This document shows positions 1-10,468 of a stretch of 64,000 nt of DNA, one piece after another. Positions within the stretch are counted from its first letter, which is position 1. Each line of letters opens with the position of its first letter. Position numbers and translations under genes: made by a program. Under the pieces are notes generated by a model. The model was given only the letters and a program-made list of their open reading frames with translations. It was not told where the DNA came from and ran no database searches. The DNA comes from Ruegeria sp. Alg231-54 (GTDB lineage Bacteria; Pseudomonadota; Alphaproteobacteria; Rhodobacterales; Rhodobacteraceae): NCBI RefSeq assembly GCF_900143525.1, contig NZ_FREZ01000001.1:62001-126000 (forward strand), given 5' to 3'.

Positions 1-1086
<1,086 letters not shown>

Positions 1087-1134
1087 CGCCATTAATGCTA
1101 AGCTGATCCTCTGTTTTTGTTCGAGGATCGTGTT

Positions 1135-1674
1135 TTGCTTAAAGTAATCGAAGCCGAAACGCCGGACCACTTTGATGAGGTTCGGCGTTTGTGTTGGGAA
1201 TACCGCGATTTCCTGCTGACGCTGGACGCAAAGTCTGTGCGCGTTGTGAAGACCTATTACCCTCGCGACGTATATGCCCGGCTGATGGATGAGATCCACG
1301 TTGAGCACGCCACACCAAACGGAGGGGTGCGGTTGGCGCTGAAAGATGGGCAGGCTGTCGGGTGCGGAATGTTCCGGACAATCGGGCCGGGCATTGCCGA
1401 AATCAAACGGGTATTTGTCTGCGAAGCCGCGCGCGGGACCGGTGCGGGATATGCGGTCATGACGTCCCTGATAGAACAGTGCCGTAAACAGGGGTTTGAC
1501 TGTATTCGCATGGATACGGGCAAGCCATTGGAATCGGCAAAGCGTCTGTATCTGTCGATGGGCTTTCAACTGCGCGACGCATATTCCGAGATACCGGAGA
1601 TCGCGAAAGACACATTATTGTTTTTTGAGATGCCTTTGTTCGGTGCCCAGGCGGAAAATTCGCAAATCGAGTGA
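1135..1674 (+). CDS. GNAT-family N-acetyltransferase
   Basis: A 179-residue GNAT enzyme. The acetyl-CoA binding region is visible (VFVCEAARGTGAGYAVM, a variant of R/Q-x-x-G-x-G/A), followed by the last strand/helix pattern ESAKRLYLSMGF. I prefer the TTG at 1135 over the in-frame TTG at 1117 because GAGGA at 1123-1127 is a Shine-Dalgarno at proper distance from 1135 and would lie inside the gene otherwise. The acceptor substrate cannot be told from sequence. It sits 48 bases after eno on the same strand and could be cotranscribed with it, although an eno terminator cannot be excluded. Confidence 0.85.
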   Translation: MLKVIEAETPDHFDEVRRLCWEYRDFLLTLDAKSVRVVKTYYPRDVYARLMDEIHVEHATPNGGVRLALKDGQAVGCGMFRTIGPGIAEIKRVFVCEAARGTGAGYAVMTSLIEQCRKQGFDCIRMDTGKPLESAKRLYLSMGFQLRDAYSEIPEIAKDTLLFFEMPLFGAQAENSQIE

Positions 1675-1825
1675 TTTTTTTTCAAAGTCTTACGTGTTGT
1701 TATCGCTTGTAAAAATCAAATTTGTTAGAAATACACCTACATAAATTCAGTTTTGTGTGAACTTTTACCTGTTTGTCTGACCCCGGTGTCTCGTAATGTG
1801 CCTGCATTACAGAAAGGGAAACGAC

Positions 1826-1993
1826 ATGACTGGTTCGAAAATCCTTCTCGTAGCTTCAGTGATCAGCACTGTATTTTTGGCAGCCTGTGCGGGGCCTGGC
1901 ACTTATCCGATCACCGGGGAGGCGGTGTCCGCAAGTGACCCGGTTTTGGCAATGGAATCGCCGACCTACATGTATCGCGGTGAAGCCCGGTAG
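1826..1993 (+). CDS. Small lipoprotein, 55 residues
   Basis: Predicted tiny lipoprotein. A short basic N-terminus is followed by a hydrophobic stretch and the lipobox LAAC, so the mature, lipid-anchored part would begin at Cys around residue 22 and be only some 34 residues long (AGPGTYPITGEAVSASD...). The start at ATG 1826 has AAAGGGA at 1813-1819 upstream. The preceding 150 bases are AT-rich and probably hold the promoter. No function can be assigned; such small lipoproteins are common in alphaproteobacteria. Confidence 0.7.
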   Translation: MTGSKILLVASVISTVFLAACAGPGTYPITGEAVSASDPVLAMESPTYMYRGEAR

Positions 1994-2008
1994 GGCCTTC
2001 ACGGGGGG

Positions 2009-2026
2009 ACGGGCGGCGACGCCCGT
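2009..2026. terminator. Weak hairpin between convergent genes
   Basis: ACGGGC at 2009-2014 and GCCCGT at 2021-2026 can form a 6-bp stem with a 6-base loop. It lies between the end of the small lipoprotein gene and the end of the convergent GNAT gene. No clean T-run follows on either strand, so a terminator role is only a guess. Confidence 0.3.
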
Positions 2027-2041
2027 AAGTATCTTATCGTT

Positions 2042-2491
2042 TTAGAGCTGTCGGCTCATCAAGACATAGCGATCGCGCGGTTTGAAGCCGGTGCGCAAGT
2101 ACAGCTTATGCGCGGCCTCGTTCGTGCGATCGACTTCTAGGTGAAGGGCGGTCAGGCCAGCCTCGGCCAGGGCTTTGGGCAGGTCAAGCAGCACTTCGGT
2201 GGCGATGCCACGGCCGCGCACGGCCGGGCGGATGTAGATTTCGTCTATGAAACCGTCCATGCCGCCGAACTCGACCGACCAGCCGAACGTCAGGATGGCA
2301 TAGCCCAGCGGCGCGCGTCCTGGACCGATCAGGTAGACGCAACCGTGGGGAATACCCTCTAGCAAGGGGGTCAGCGCATTGCGGGTCTGGTCCATGTCCT
2401 GCGCGATCCCGGCTTCGGTGTGGAACGCGGTCACCAGGCCCATCAGGCGGTCCAGATCTTCGGGGCGCGCAAGGCGAAGTGCGGCGCTCAT
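2042..2491 (-). CDS. GNAT-family N-acetyltransferase
   Basis: 149-residue GNAT protein. The acetyl-CoA pyrophosphate-binding motif is clear (IYIRPAVRGRGIATEVL, about residues 86-102), and the typical C-terminal NEAAHKLYLRTGFKPRDRYV follows. Its start codon overlaps the stop of the upstream nucleoside hydrolase gene as ATGA at 2488-2491, so the two are probably translationally coupled. The substrate is unknown. Confidence 0.88.
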   Translation of the reverse strand: MSAALRLARPEDLDRLMGLVTAFHTEAGIAQDMDQTRNALTPLLEGIPHGCVYLIGPGRAPLGYAILTFGWSVEFGGMDGFIDEIYIRPAVRGRGIATEVLLDLPKALAEAGLTALHLEVDRTNEAAHKLYLRTGFKPRDRYVLMSRQL

Positions 2492-3429
2492 AGCCGGGCC
2501 AGCCGTTCGGTCAGCAGGGCAAAGAAACCGTCAGCGTCGATTTCCCCAATGAACATCGCATTGGGCGGATGGTCTGTCACGCGCCACCAATCAGCGACGG
2601 TCATACCCATCGTCAGTTCGGACTTCGTTTCGATCTGAACATTGATGTGTCGGCCAGAAAACAGTTCGGGCCGGATCAGATAGGCGGTCACGCACGGGTC
2701 GTGCAGCGGCGCGCCTTCCGAGCCGTATTTCTCTATATCGAAACGTTCGAAGAAATCCGTCATCTCGGCCACGGCATGCCCGACCTTACTGTCGAGCGCG
2801 CGGAAGGCGTCATTGCGATGTTTCGTGACCAGCGCATCGTGGGTCACGTCTAGCGGCATAACGACGACATGAACGCCGGATTTGAACACGATATCAGCAG
2901 CTTCGGGATCGACATAGATGTTGAATTCCGCCGCTGGGGTGATGTTGCCAACCTCAAAATACGCACCGCCCATCAGAGCGATTTCCTGGACCCGGTCGAC
3001 AATATCTGGCGCTTTTTGAAAGGCGGATGCGATGTTGGTCAGCGGGCCGAGCGGGCAAAGTGTGACGGTTCCCGGCTCATGTGCGCGCAGGGTGTCGATG
3101 ATGAAGTCGACCGCGTGCCCGTCAGCCAGCGGCATTTCCGGATCAGGCAGGACGGGACCGTCGAGGCCGGTCTTGCCGTGCACATGTTCCGCTGTGACCA
3201 GAGGGCGGTTTAGCGGGCGGTCACACCCGGCATAAACAGGGATATGCGTGTGGCCGGCCAGTTCACAGACGATCCGCGCATTCTTGGCCGTCAGTTCCAG
3301 CGGCACATTCCCCGCAACGGCGGTAATGCCCAGAACATCAATCTCTTCCGGGCTTGCCAATGCCAGCAAGATGGCGACTGCGTCGTCCTGCCCGGGATCG
3401 GTGTCGATGATGATCTTGCGCGGTGCCAT
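2488..3429 (-). CDS. Inosine/uridine-preferring nucleoside hydrolase (IunH family)
   Basis: 313-residue ribonucleoside hydrolase, which cleaves the N-glycosidic bond of nucleosides for salvage. The N-terminal Ca2+-binding signature DTDPGQDDA begins a few residues after the start. MGGAY, the PLDVTHDAL region and the C-terminal HDPC motif are the other family blocks. The frame is open to 3477, but ATG at 3429 is chosen because it is preceded by GGAGG at 7-base spacing and places the DTD motif at the usual N-terminal position. Coupled to the downstream GNAT gene by ATGA overlap. Base preference cannot be read from sequence. Confidence 0.93.
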   Translation of the reverse strand: MAPRKIIIDTDPGQDDAVAILLALASPEEIDVLGITAVAGNVPLELTAKNARIVCELAGHTHIPVYAGCDRPLNRPLVTAEHVHGKTGLDGPVLPDPEMPLADGHAVDFIIDTLRAHEPGTVTLCPLGPLTNIASAFQKAPDIVDRVQEIALMGGAYFEVGNITPAAEFNIYVDPEAADIVFKSGVHVVVMPLDVTHDALVTKHRNDAFRALDSKVGHAVAEMTDFFERFDIEKYGSEGAPLHDPCVTAYLIRPELFSGRHINVQIETKSELTMGMTVADWWRVTDHPPNAMFIGEIDADGFFALLTERLARL

Positions 3430-3492
3430 GCTTTGCCTCCGGGGTATTGAAGCGCGGACACTCGCAAGTGTCACCACGCTTGTCCAGCGGTT

Positions 3493-4350
3493 TCAGACCT
3501 CGGTCGTCGCACCTACCGGCGGGAGTTTGCCATTGGCGCGGTGCTCTTCAATTTTGACCTCGTCCCACAGCGCATCCATTTCTTCGAGATCGCTTTGAGA
3601 TGGTATTTTACCGCGCGCAGCCAGTCGCGCCTCGACCTGCTCGAACCGGCGGGTAAACTTGGCATTGGTGCGGCGCAGGGCGGCCTCAGGCTCGATGCCT
3701 AGATGACGGCCCAGATTGACCATCACGAACAGAAGATCGCCGAATTCATCCTCCAGCGCGTCTGCGTCCTTAGCCTTGCGCGCTTCCTCCAGCTCTGCAG
3801 CCTCTTCCGTGATCTTGGCCAACACATGACTGGCATCGGGCCAGTCAAACCCTACGCGGGCCGCGCGTTTTTGCAGTTTGTGCGCGCGCAACAGGGCAGG
3901 CAGGTTGGCCGCGACACCGTCCAGCGCCCCTTTCTGTTCCTTGCCGGCGCGCTCAGCCGCCTTGATGGTTTCCCAATCCACGGTCTGCTGGTCCGCTGAT
4001 TTATCGCGGGATTCATCGCCAAATACATGCGGGTGACGGTCGACCATCTTGTCCGACATGGTCCGCACCACGTCCTGAAAGGTGAAATGCCCGGCTTCTT
4101 CGGCCATTTGTGCGTGAAAAACCGACTGGAACAGCAGGTCGCCCAGCTCGCCTTTCAGCTCATCATAGGCTTCGCGCTCGATGGCATCGGCGACCTCATA
4201 GGCCTCTTCGATCGTGTAGGGGGCGATGGAGGCAAAATCCTGTTCGATATCCCACGGGCAGCCTGTTTGCGGGTCACGCAGACGGCGCATGATTTCCAAC
4301 AGGCGCTCGATACCTGCATCGCTGTCGTGGATCAGAGGATTTTCGGCCAT
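3493..4350 (-). CDS. mazG: Nucleoside triphosphate pyrophosphohydrolase MazG
   Basis: House-cleaning NTP pyrophosphatase hydrolysing (d)NTPs to NMP and PPi. The 285-residue protein has two MazG domains. The first (about residues 25-130) contains CPWDIEQDF, the EEAYEVADAI helix and the GELGDLLFQSVFHA metal motif. The second (about 165-250) has EEAAELEEARKAKD and DEFGDLLFVMVNLGRHL. This matches the tandem-domain E. coli type (263 residues). ATG 4350 is preferred over 4386 because AAGGG lies at proper spacing. It is transcribed divergently from the M20 amidohydrolase at 4417. Confidence 0.95.
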   Translation of the reverse strand: MAENPLIHDSDAGIERLLEIMRRLRDPQTGCPWDIEQDFASIAPYTIEEAYEVADAIEREAYDELKGELGDLLFQSVFHAQMAEEAGHFTFQDVVRTMSDKMVDRHPHVFGDESRDKSADQQTVDWETIKAAERAGKEQKGALDGVAANLPALLRAHKLQKRAARVGFDWPDASHVLAKITEEAAELEEARKAKDADALEDEFGDLLFVMVNLGRHLGIEPEAALRRTNAKFTRRFEQVEARLAARGKIPSQSDLEEMDALWDEVKIEEHRANGKLPPVGATTEV

Positions 4351-4416
4351 TGCGAACCCTTTCGTTCCGGTGTCAGATGCATCCATTCCGCAGTCCCGAT
4401 CAGGAGTCCACCCCAG

Positions 4417-5580
4417 ATGCCCGTCGTCAACCGAATTGCCGATTACTCAGCCGAAATGGCCGCATGGCGCAAACACTTGCATTCGATCCCCGAGTTGGAG
4501 TTCGAATGCCATGAAACTGCAGCGTTCGTAGCGGACCGTCTGCGCGAATTCGGAGTGGACGAGCTGCACGAAGGTATTGCCAAGACCGGGATCGTCGCGA
4601 TCATCAACGGGCGGGGTGAGGGGCCTACGATTGGTCTGCGGGCCGATATGGACGCGCTGCCGATCCCTGAGGAAACGGGCGTCGACTACGCCTCGACCAA
4701 TCCGGGCAAGATGCACGCCTGCGGTCATGACGGGCACACCACGATGCTGCTTGGCGCGGCGCGCTATCTGGCCGAGACACGGAATTTTCGCGGCCGTGTC
4801 GCGCTGATCTTTCAGCCAGCCGAAGAAGAGGGCGGCGGTGCGGGCGTGATGGTCGAAGAAGGCATCATGGACCGGTTCGACATCTCTCAGGTTTACGCTC
4901 TGCACAATGCGCCAAATCTGCCCGTTGGCGCGTTTCACACCACTCCGGGGCCGATCATGGCGGCGGTGGATACGTTCGAGGTTCATATTCAGGGCGTTGG
5001 TGGTCACGGTGCCATGCCGCATGAAGCCCGCGATCCTGTGATGGCGGCGTGCGGGATTGCGCAGGCCATTCAGACTATCGTCAGTCGTAACAATTATGCG
5101 CTGGACGACCTGGTCGTCTCGGTCACGCAAATTCACACCGGGACAGTGAACAACGTGATCCCCGATACGGCTTTCATCAACGGTACAGTCCGGACCTTTG
5201 ACCCAAACGTTCAGCAGATGGTGATCGAGCGGATGGAGCAAATTGTGCAGGGGCAGGCGACCTCGTACGGGGTCGAGGCGCGGCTGGATTATGAAAAGAA
5301 CTATCCGGCCACGATCAACGATGGCGAAAAGGCCGGATTTGCCGCCGAGGTGGCCCGCGATGTGTCGGGGGCCGAGCGTGTGGTGGGCAACATGGGCCGC
5401 GAGATGGGGGCCGAGGATTTTTCGTACATGCTGCAATCGCGCCCCGGGGCATATCTGTTTCTGGGGCAGGGCGAGAGCGCCGGGCTGCACCATCCGAAAT
5501 ACAATTTCAACGACGAGATCGCGCCGGTTGGCGCTTCGTTCTTTGCACGGATCGTCGAAAAGGCGCAGCCGCTGGGCTGA
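4417..5580 (+). CDS. M20-family amidohydrolase (hippurate/N-acyl-amino-acid hydrolase type)
   Basis: 387-residue metal-dependent hydrolase of peptidase family M20D, which releases carboxylic acids from amide-bound amino acids. Visible are GLRADMDALP (about residue 73), the Cys/His metal site HACGHDGHTTMLLGAA (about 100), FQPAEEEGGGA with the catalytic Glu pair (about 131), a dimerisation insert, and the C-terminal HHPKYNFND. The open frame extends to 4027 through mazG on the other strand, but ATG 4417 with CAGGAG at 4401-4406 gives the family length. Twelve bases after its end begins the first of two ureohydrolase genes, suggesting a three-gene operon for amide or guanidino compounds (inference). 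Confidence 0.92.
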   Translation: MPVVNRIADYSAEMAAWRKHLHSIPELEFECHETAAFVADRLREFGVDELHEGIAKTGIVAIINGRGEGPTIGLRADMDALPIPEETGVDYASTNPGKMHACGHDGHTTMLLGAARYLAETRNFRGRVALIFQPAEEEGGGAGVMVEEGIMDRFDISQVYALHNAPNLPVGAFHTTPGPIMAAVDTFEVHIQGVGGHGAMPHEARDPVMAACGIAQAIQTIVSRNNYALDDLVVSVTQIHTGTVNNVIPDTAFINGTVRTFDPNVQQMVIERMEQIVQGQATSYGVEARLDYEKNYPATINDGEKAGFAAEVARDVSGAERVVGNMGREMGAEDFSYMLQSRPGAYLFLGQGESAGLHHPKYNFNDEIAPVGASFFARIVEKAQPLG

Positions 5581-5592
5581 CGGGGGGAAGAC

Positions 5593-6561
5593 ATGGCACT
5601 GGAAGACGCAAAGAACCAGGTGGACGAAGCTTTCACCAATCCTGATCTCAAGGGGTTGTCCTATGAGAACACCTTTGGCGGCGCGACATCGTTCCTGCGC
5701 CGTCTCTACACCAAGGACCTGAAGGGCGTCGATATTGCCGTCACAGGGGTGCCTTTCGATCAGGCCGTGACCAACCGTCCGGGCACCCGACTTGGCCCCC
5801 GCGCGATCCGTGAAGCCAGCGCGCTGCAATCGCCGGATGCGCCCTATGGCTGGCCGTTCGATGCACTCAGCGAGCTGGCAATCGTGGATTACGGCGATAT
5901 GGCTTATGATTATGCCAATATTCCCGCCTTTCCCGACACGTTGACCGACCACATCCGCACCATTCTGGCCGCTGATGTGTCTTCGGTCACGTTAGGCGGG
6001 GACCACTATATCAGCTTCCCGATCCTCAAGGCATATGCCGAGAAATACGGGCCGATGTCTCTGCTGCAATTCGATGCGCATACCGACACTTGGGCCGATG
6101 ACGACATGTCCCGCGTGGATCACGGGACGATGTTCTACAAGGCGGTGAAATCCGGCATCGTGGACCCGAAACGCTCTGTTCAGGTTGGTATCCGCACGAC
6201 CAACGAGGACACTCTGGGCGTCAACATCATCGACGCGCGAGAAGTCTACGAATCTGGCCCTGCTGCAGTGGCGCAAAAGGTCAAAGGTATTTTGGGCGAC
6301 AGCCCTGTCTACCTGAGTTTTGACATCGACGGTCTGGATCCGGCCTTTGCCCCCGGCACCGGGACGCCCGTTTGGGGTGGTCTGAGTTCCATTCAGGCGC
6401 AGATCATCCTGCGCGATATCGCCGGGATCAATATCAAAGGAGGCGACGTGGTCGAGGTCTCACCGCCCTATGACACCTCTGGCGCGACGGCCATTGCTGG
6501 TGCGCATGTTGCTACTCAGATCATTTGCCTGCTGGGGTGGAACAAGCTGGTGCAGGATTAA
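5593..6561 (+). CDS. speB: Agmatinase-family ureohydrolase, copy 1
   Basis: 322-residue Mn-dependent ureohydrolase that would release urea from agmatine or a related guanidino compound, in the latter case making putrescine or an amino acid. All metal ligands are visible: LGGDHYIS, QFDAHTDTW, SFDIDGLDPAFAPGTGTP. The VEVSPPYDTSGATA C-terminal block is typical of agmatinases and guanidinobutyrases. It lies 12 bases behind the M20 gene and 62 bases before a second ureohydrolase. The two proteins share only part of their sequence, so different substrates are likely. Family membership is sure; the exact substrate is not. Confidence 0.93.
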   Translation: MALEDAKNQVDEAFTNPDLKGLSYENTFGGATSFLRRLYTKDLKGVDIAVTGVPFDQAVTNRPGTRLGPRAIREASALQSPDAPYGWPFDALSELAIVDYGDMAYDYANIPAFPDTLTDHIRTILAADVSSVTLGGDHYISFPILKAYAEKYGPMSLLQFDAHTDTWADDDMSRVDHGTMFYKAVKSGIVDPKRSVQVGIRTTNEDTLGVNIIDAREVYESGPAAVAQKVKGILGDSPVYLSFDIDGLDPAFAPGTGTPVWGGLSSIQAQIILRDIAGINIKGGDVVEVSPPYDTSGATAIAGAHVATQIICLLGWNKLVQD

Positions 6562-6623
6562 CCTTTGGTTAGCCAACTTTCCGGTATCTGGTCACCCAAA
6601 AGCCGGATGGGAGTAATACGGGC

Positions 6624-7571
6624 ATGACAGACTTTAACCAACCGATCAGCGGCAATGATCTGGCGCGGTTTTCCGGGCCGAACACGTTCATGCGGTTGCC
6701 GCAGGCTGACTCGCTGGCCGGTCTGGATGTGGCCGTGCTGGGCATCCCGATGGATATCGGCACCTCGTGGCGGTCCGGCACGCGGTTTGGGCCAAAACAG
6801 ATCCGCAGCGAAAGCGCGATGATCCGGCCCTATAATATGGCCAATTCGGCCGCTCCGTTCGACAGCCTGCAGATCGCGGATATCGGGGATCTGGCGATCA
6901 ATACGTTCTCGCTGCCCGACAGCCTGAAGATCATCAAGGAAAGCTACGATTCAATTCTGGATCAGGCGGTGATCCCGGTTGCGATGGGCGGCGACCATTC
7001 GATCACGCTGCCGATTTTGCGCGCTATTGCGGCCAAGCATGGTCCGGTCGCGCTGGTGCATGTGGATGCCCATGCCGACGTGAATGAAGAGATGTTCGGC
7101 GAACGTGAAACGCACGGTACTGTCTTTCGCCGCGCCTATGAAGAAAAGCTGATCGTCCCGGACAAGATCTTTCAGGTCGGCATTCGCGGTTCGGGTTACG
7201 CGGCCAGCGACTTTACTGAGGCGCAGGACTGGGGCTTTCGCCAATTCCCGGCGTGGGAGCTGTGGCAGCAGAACCTGACTGAGATCGGCTCGCAAATCCG
7301 GAAAACGATCGGGGACCACCCGGTCTATATCACCTATGACATCGACAGTCTGGACCCTGCATATGCCCCCGGCACCGGCACCCCGGAAATCGGAGGGCTG
7401 ACCACGCCGCAAGCGCTGCAACTGATTCATGCGTTGTCGGGTGTGAAAGTGGTCGGATGCGATCTGGTCGAGGTGTCGCCGCCATACGATCCGTCAGGCA
7501 ACACGGCACTAACCGCAGCAAACCTGTTGTTTGAACTGCTGTGCATATTGCCGGGCGTGACGTCACGGTAA
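6624..7571 (+). CDS. speB: Agmatinase-family ureohydrolase, copy 2
   Basis: 315-residue ureohydrolase related to the preceding gene. Mn ligands are present in MGGDHSIT, HVDAHADVN and TYDIDSLDPAYAPGTGTP, followed by EIGGLTTPQALQLIH and VEVSPPYDPSGNTA. The loop after the HxD motif (MFGERETHGT) matches agmatinase/guanidinobutyrase more than arginase. Probably cotranscribed with copy 1 and the M20 gene. Candidates for the reaction are agmatine to putrescine or 4-guanidinobutyrate to GABA; I cannot decide. Confidence 0.93.
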   Translation: MTDFNQPISGNDLARFSGPNTFMRLPQADSLAGLDVAVLGIPMDIGTSWRSGTRFGPKQIRSESAMIRPYNMANSAAPFDSLQIADIGDLAINTFSLPDSLKIIKESYDSILDQAVIPVAMGGDHSITLPILRAIAAKHGPVALVHVDAHADVNEEMFGERETHGTVFRRAYEEKLIVPDKIFQVGIRGSGYAASDFTEAQDWGFRQFPAWELWQQNLTEIGSQIRKTIGDHPVYITYDIDSLDPAYAPGTGTPEIGGLTTPQALQLIHALSGVKVVGCDLVEVSPPYDPSGNTALTAANLLFELLCILPGVTSR

Positions 7572-7634
7572 AAGAGTTCGCACCTTGTCTGCCAAAGCGA
7601 TCCGAATATGGTCGGCGAAAGGGCTGGTCCGGGG

Positions 7635-8042
7635 ATGAAAAAAATGGCGCTGTGGCTGATTGTTGTTCTGGTAATTTTGCTTGGAGCATACATTCGTTTT
7701 GCACCATCAGACCCGGCAAAATGGCATGTGGCACCGATAGGTGATCAGGACCGTGATCTTGATGGAGGTGTCGTCCGTGTGGTCGAAACGGGGCCGGATG
7801 GCCTGCTGCGGCTGGATGCGTTCGCACGCGTTTCAGACCGAACTTCAGTTCTGGCCGGGTCTGTTGATGAAGGGATGATTACCTACATCACGCGTACGAA
7901 AGTGATCGGCTTTCCGGACTACACGACAGTGCAACAGGACGGAGACACGCTTCGCATCTATGCTCGTCTCAGGTTTGGCCGGTCAGATTTTGGGGTAAAC
8001 CGCGCTCGTGTTGATGAGTGGCTTGCTCTGTTGCAGCCCTGA
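7635..8042 (+). CDS. DUF1499 family protein, membrane-anchored
   Basis: 135-residue protein with one N-terminal hydrophobic segment (ALWLIVVLVILLGAYI) followed by a soluble domain resembling DUF1499 (SDPAKWHV, then RTKVIGFPDYTTVQQ and RLRFGRSDFGVNRARVDEWL). No biochemical role is established. I choose ATG 7635 over 7608 because it starts directly before the membrane anchor. Its last 60 bases overlap the 3' end of the opposite-strand gene at 7983-8270. Confidence 0.8.
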   Translation: MKKMALWLIVVLVILLGAYIRFAPSDPAKWHVAPIGDQDRDLDGGVVRVVETGPDGLLRLDAFARVSDRTSVLAGSVDEGMITYITRTKVIGFPDYTTVQQDGDTLRIYARLRFGRSDFGVNRARVDEWLALLQP

Positions 8043-8270
8043 GGACAAGCACCCCTCCTGAACCTCGCGCCACATCGGTACGTTCAGAGACATCTGGCAT
8101 TGCGCCATGAACATGCGGCCGTCGACCTGCAGGCAGATCATTTCGCCCAGTTCGACGCGGCTGCCTGATTTGTCGGTGCAATAGCAGTCCTGAACCTTGC
8201 CTCCGGGGCCGACCACATCGGCCAGGGCGGGTGTCGCGAACAGCATTAAAACCAGTATCAACCGTTTCAT
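7983..8270 (-). CDS. Secreted protein of unknown function, 95 residues
   Basis: Small exported protein. It starts with MKRLILVLMLFATPALA, a clean Sec signal peptide ending in an AxA site, and the mature part carries five cysteines (two in CYC, then CLQVDG, AQCQM and EGC), suggesting disulfides in the periplasm. The frame is open far upstream through prfA, but the signal peptide fixes the start at ATG 8268-8270. The 3' end overlaps the convergent DUF1499 gene by 60 bases. No function recognised. Confidence 0.72.
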   Translation of the reverse strand: MKRLILVLMLFATPALADVVGPGGKVQDCYCTDKSGSRVELGEMICLQVDGRMFMAQCQMSLNVPMWREVQEGCLSSGLQQSKPLINTSAVYPKI

Positions 8271-8333
8271 GGGCAATAACCTAGCACACGGACGGGCCTT
8301 GACCAAAGCCCCGGATTGATAGACACCGCCGGG

Positions 8334-9389
8334 ATGATCCCCGAAGAACGACTTGAACAGATAACCCAGCGATTCCAGTACCTCGAAGCGGCCATGGCAG
8401 ATGGTGCCTCGGGTGGTGATATTGCGGCCTTGGCCAAAGAATACTCCGACCTCAAGCCGGTTGTGGATCAGATCATGGCGTGGCGTCAGCTGGTCGCCGA
8501 TCTTGCCGAGGCCGAGGCGATGCTGGCCGACCCGGACATGAAAGAACTGGCGGAAGAAGAAATTCCGGCGTTGAAGACCCGCATCCCCGAATCCGAACAC
8601 GCCTTGCAGCTTGCGTTGTTGCCCCGTGATGCGGCGGATGCACGTCCGGCGATGCTGGAAATCCGCCCCGGAACTGGCGGGGATGAGGCCGCGCTGTTCG
8701 CCGGGGACCTTTTGCGCATGTACCAGCGCTATGCCGAAGCGCGGGGATGGAAATTTGAGATCATCGAAGAACAGGCCTCGGACTTGGGCGGGATTAAAGA
8801 GGTCGTGGCGCATATCAAGGGCGAAAACGTGTTTGCCCGGATGAAGTACGAATCCGGCGTCCACCGGGTGCAGCGCGTGCCGGAAACCGAAAGCGGCGGA
8901 CGCATTCATACTTCGGCTGCGACGGTCGCGGTTTTGCCCGAGGCCGAGGATGTGGACATCCAGATCGACGCCAATGATATTCGCATCGACACAATGCGCA
9001 GCTCGGGCGCTGGGGGGCAGCACGTGAACACAACCGACTCGGCGGTTCGGATTACCCACCTGCCGACGGGGATCGTTGTAACAAGCTCGGAGAAATCGCA
9101 GCACCGCAATCGCGAGATTGCGATGCAGGTGCTGAAAACCCGGCTGTATGATCAGGAACGTCAGCGGATCGACAGTGAACGGTCTGCGGACCGGGCCAGT
9201 CAAGTGGGGTCGGGAGATCGGTCCGAGCGGATCAGAACCTACAATTTCCCGCAGGGGCGCATGACCGATCACCGCATCAATCTGACGCTATATAAGCTGG
9301 ATCAGGTGATGCAAGGCGATCTGGATGAGGTGATCGACGCGTTGACAGCTGACGATCAGGCGCGGCTGCTGGCCGATATGGCGCAATGA
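8334..9389 (+). CDS. prfA: Peptide chain release factor 1
   Basis: 351-residue class I release factor recognising UAA and UAG. The codon-reading tripeptide region appears as [14 protein letters not shown] (PxT type, here PET), and the peptidyl-hydrolysis motif GGQ is in [17 protein letters not shown]. Its Gln is the site methylated by PrmC, encoded next. ATG 8334 gives the family length of about 351; an in-frame TTG at 8316 would add six residues. Its stop overlaps the prmC start as ATGA (9386-9389). Confidence 0.97.
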   Translation: MIPEERLEQITQRFQYLEAAMADGASGGDIAALAKEYSDLKPVVDQIMAWRQLVADLAEAEAMLADPDMKELAEEEIPALKTRIPESEHALQLALLPRDAADARPAMLEIRPGTGGDEAALFAGDLLRMYQRYAEARGWKFEIIEEQASDLGGIKEVVAHIKGENVFARMKYESGVHRVQRVPETESGGRIHTSAATVAVLPEAEDVDIQIDANDIRIDTMRSSGAGGQHVNTTDSAVRITHLPTGIVVTSSEKSQHRNREIAMQVLKTRLYDQERQRIDSERSADRASQVGSGDRSERIRTYNFPQGRMTDHRINLTLYKLDQVMQGDLDEVIDALTADDQARLLADMAQ

Positions 9390-10231
9390 TCGCCGCGCTG
9401 ACAGCAGCACAGGCGATGGTCGCCGCCACAGCGCGATTGCGGGCGGCTGGCGTGGCTGACCCGGCACGGGATGCGCGTGTTCTGCTGGCCCATGCAGCGC
9501 GGATCGAAGCCAGCCGGGTCACTCTGATTGCGCCCGAAGAGCTGTCACCAGAGATTGCAGAGCGTTATGATCAGCTGATCTCGTTGCGTGCGGTGCGTGT
9601 ACCGGTGTCTCATCTGTTGGGTGAGCGCGAGTTTTATGGCCGACGCTTCCGCGTCAGCCGCGATGTGTTGGACCCACGTCCGGAAACCGAAGCGCTGATC
9701 GAAGCCGCGCTCAGCGAACCGTTCGATCATGTACTGGATCTGGGTGTCGGCTCAGGCTGTATCCTGATCACGTTGCTGGCTGAACGGGCCAGTGCCTCGG
9801 GCGTGGGTGCGGACCTGAGCGAGGCCGCCTGTCTGCAGGCCAGCGCAAATGCGGTGCAACATCAGGTACAGGGTCGGGTGGAAATCCTGCAATCTGACTG
9901 GTTTCAGAATATTGACGGCCAGTTTGATCTGATCGTTTCGAACCCGCCCTACATTTCACTGCAAGAAATGGCCGACCTTTCACCAGAAGTACGCGTGCAT
10001 GAACCGCGCATGGCGCTGACGGACGAAGGGGACGGGCTGGGGGCTTATCGCCGCATCGCGGCGGGTGCGCCGGACTTTCTATTGCCCGGCGGTCGTCTGC
10101 TGGTGGAAATCGGGCCAACGCAGGGGCAAAGCGTCGCGGCTTTGTTCGAGTCGGCAGGTTTGACCGCCACACGGATCGTTCCCGATCTCGACGGCCGCGA
10201 TCGCGTCGTTTTTGCCAAAATGCCGCTTTAA
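9386..10231 (+). CDS. prmC: Peptide chain release factor N5-glutamine methyltransferase
   Basis: 281-residue SAM-dependent methyltransferase that modifies the Gln of the GGQ motif in release factors. The N-terminal helical domain is followed by the SAM site [16 protein letters not shown] (about residue 115) and the substrate-binding NPPY motif in [11 protein letters not shown] (about 190). It is translationally coupled to prfA, its substrate gene, through ATGA. Confidence 0.96.
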   Translation: MIAALTAAQAMVAATARLRAAGVADPARDARVLLAHAARIEASRVTLIAPEELSPEIAERYDQLISLRAVRVPVSHLLGEREFYGRRFRVSRDVLDPRPETEALIEAALSEPFDHVLDLGVGSGCILITLLAERASASGVGADLSEAACLQASANAVQHQVQGRVEILQSDWFQNIDGQFDLIVSNPPYISLQEMADLSPEVRVHEPRMALTDEGDGLGAYRRIAAGAPDFLLPGGRLLVEIGPTQGQSVAALFESAGLTATRIVPDLDGRDRVVFAKMPL

Positions 10232-10468
10232 TGCGGCAACCTGAGGCCGAAATACGCCGATTAATGTAAAAAAGCTGCGAATTTTTGGACAACCCCCTTG
10301 TCTGCACGCACAGGACGTGTTTACTCAACACCAGTCGGAGGGCTGACGCTGGTTCAGCGGGCCCCGGACGCCAAGCCCAAAATAGTCGACATCGCGTCAC
10401 AGCTAAGCTTTTGAGCAGTGCAGGATGCGAGATGATCGACAGCGAATGACAAGGCTGACGTAAAGTAA

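Noticed and set aside
4447..5952. 501-codon minus-strand frame
   Set aside because: Antisense to the M20 amidohydrolase and ureohydrolase, which have complete family motifs.
7983..9272. 429-codon minus-strand frame through prfA
   Set aside because: Only its last 95 codons, beginning with a signal peptide at 8270, look real; the rest is antisense to prfA.
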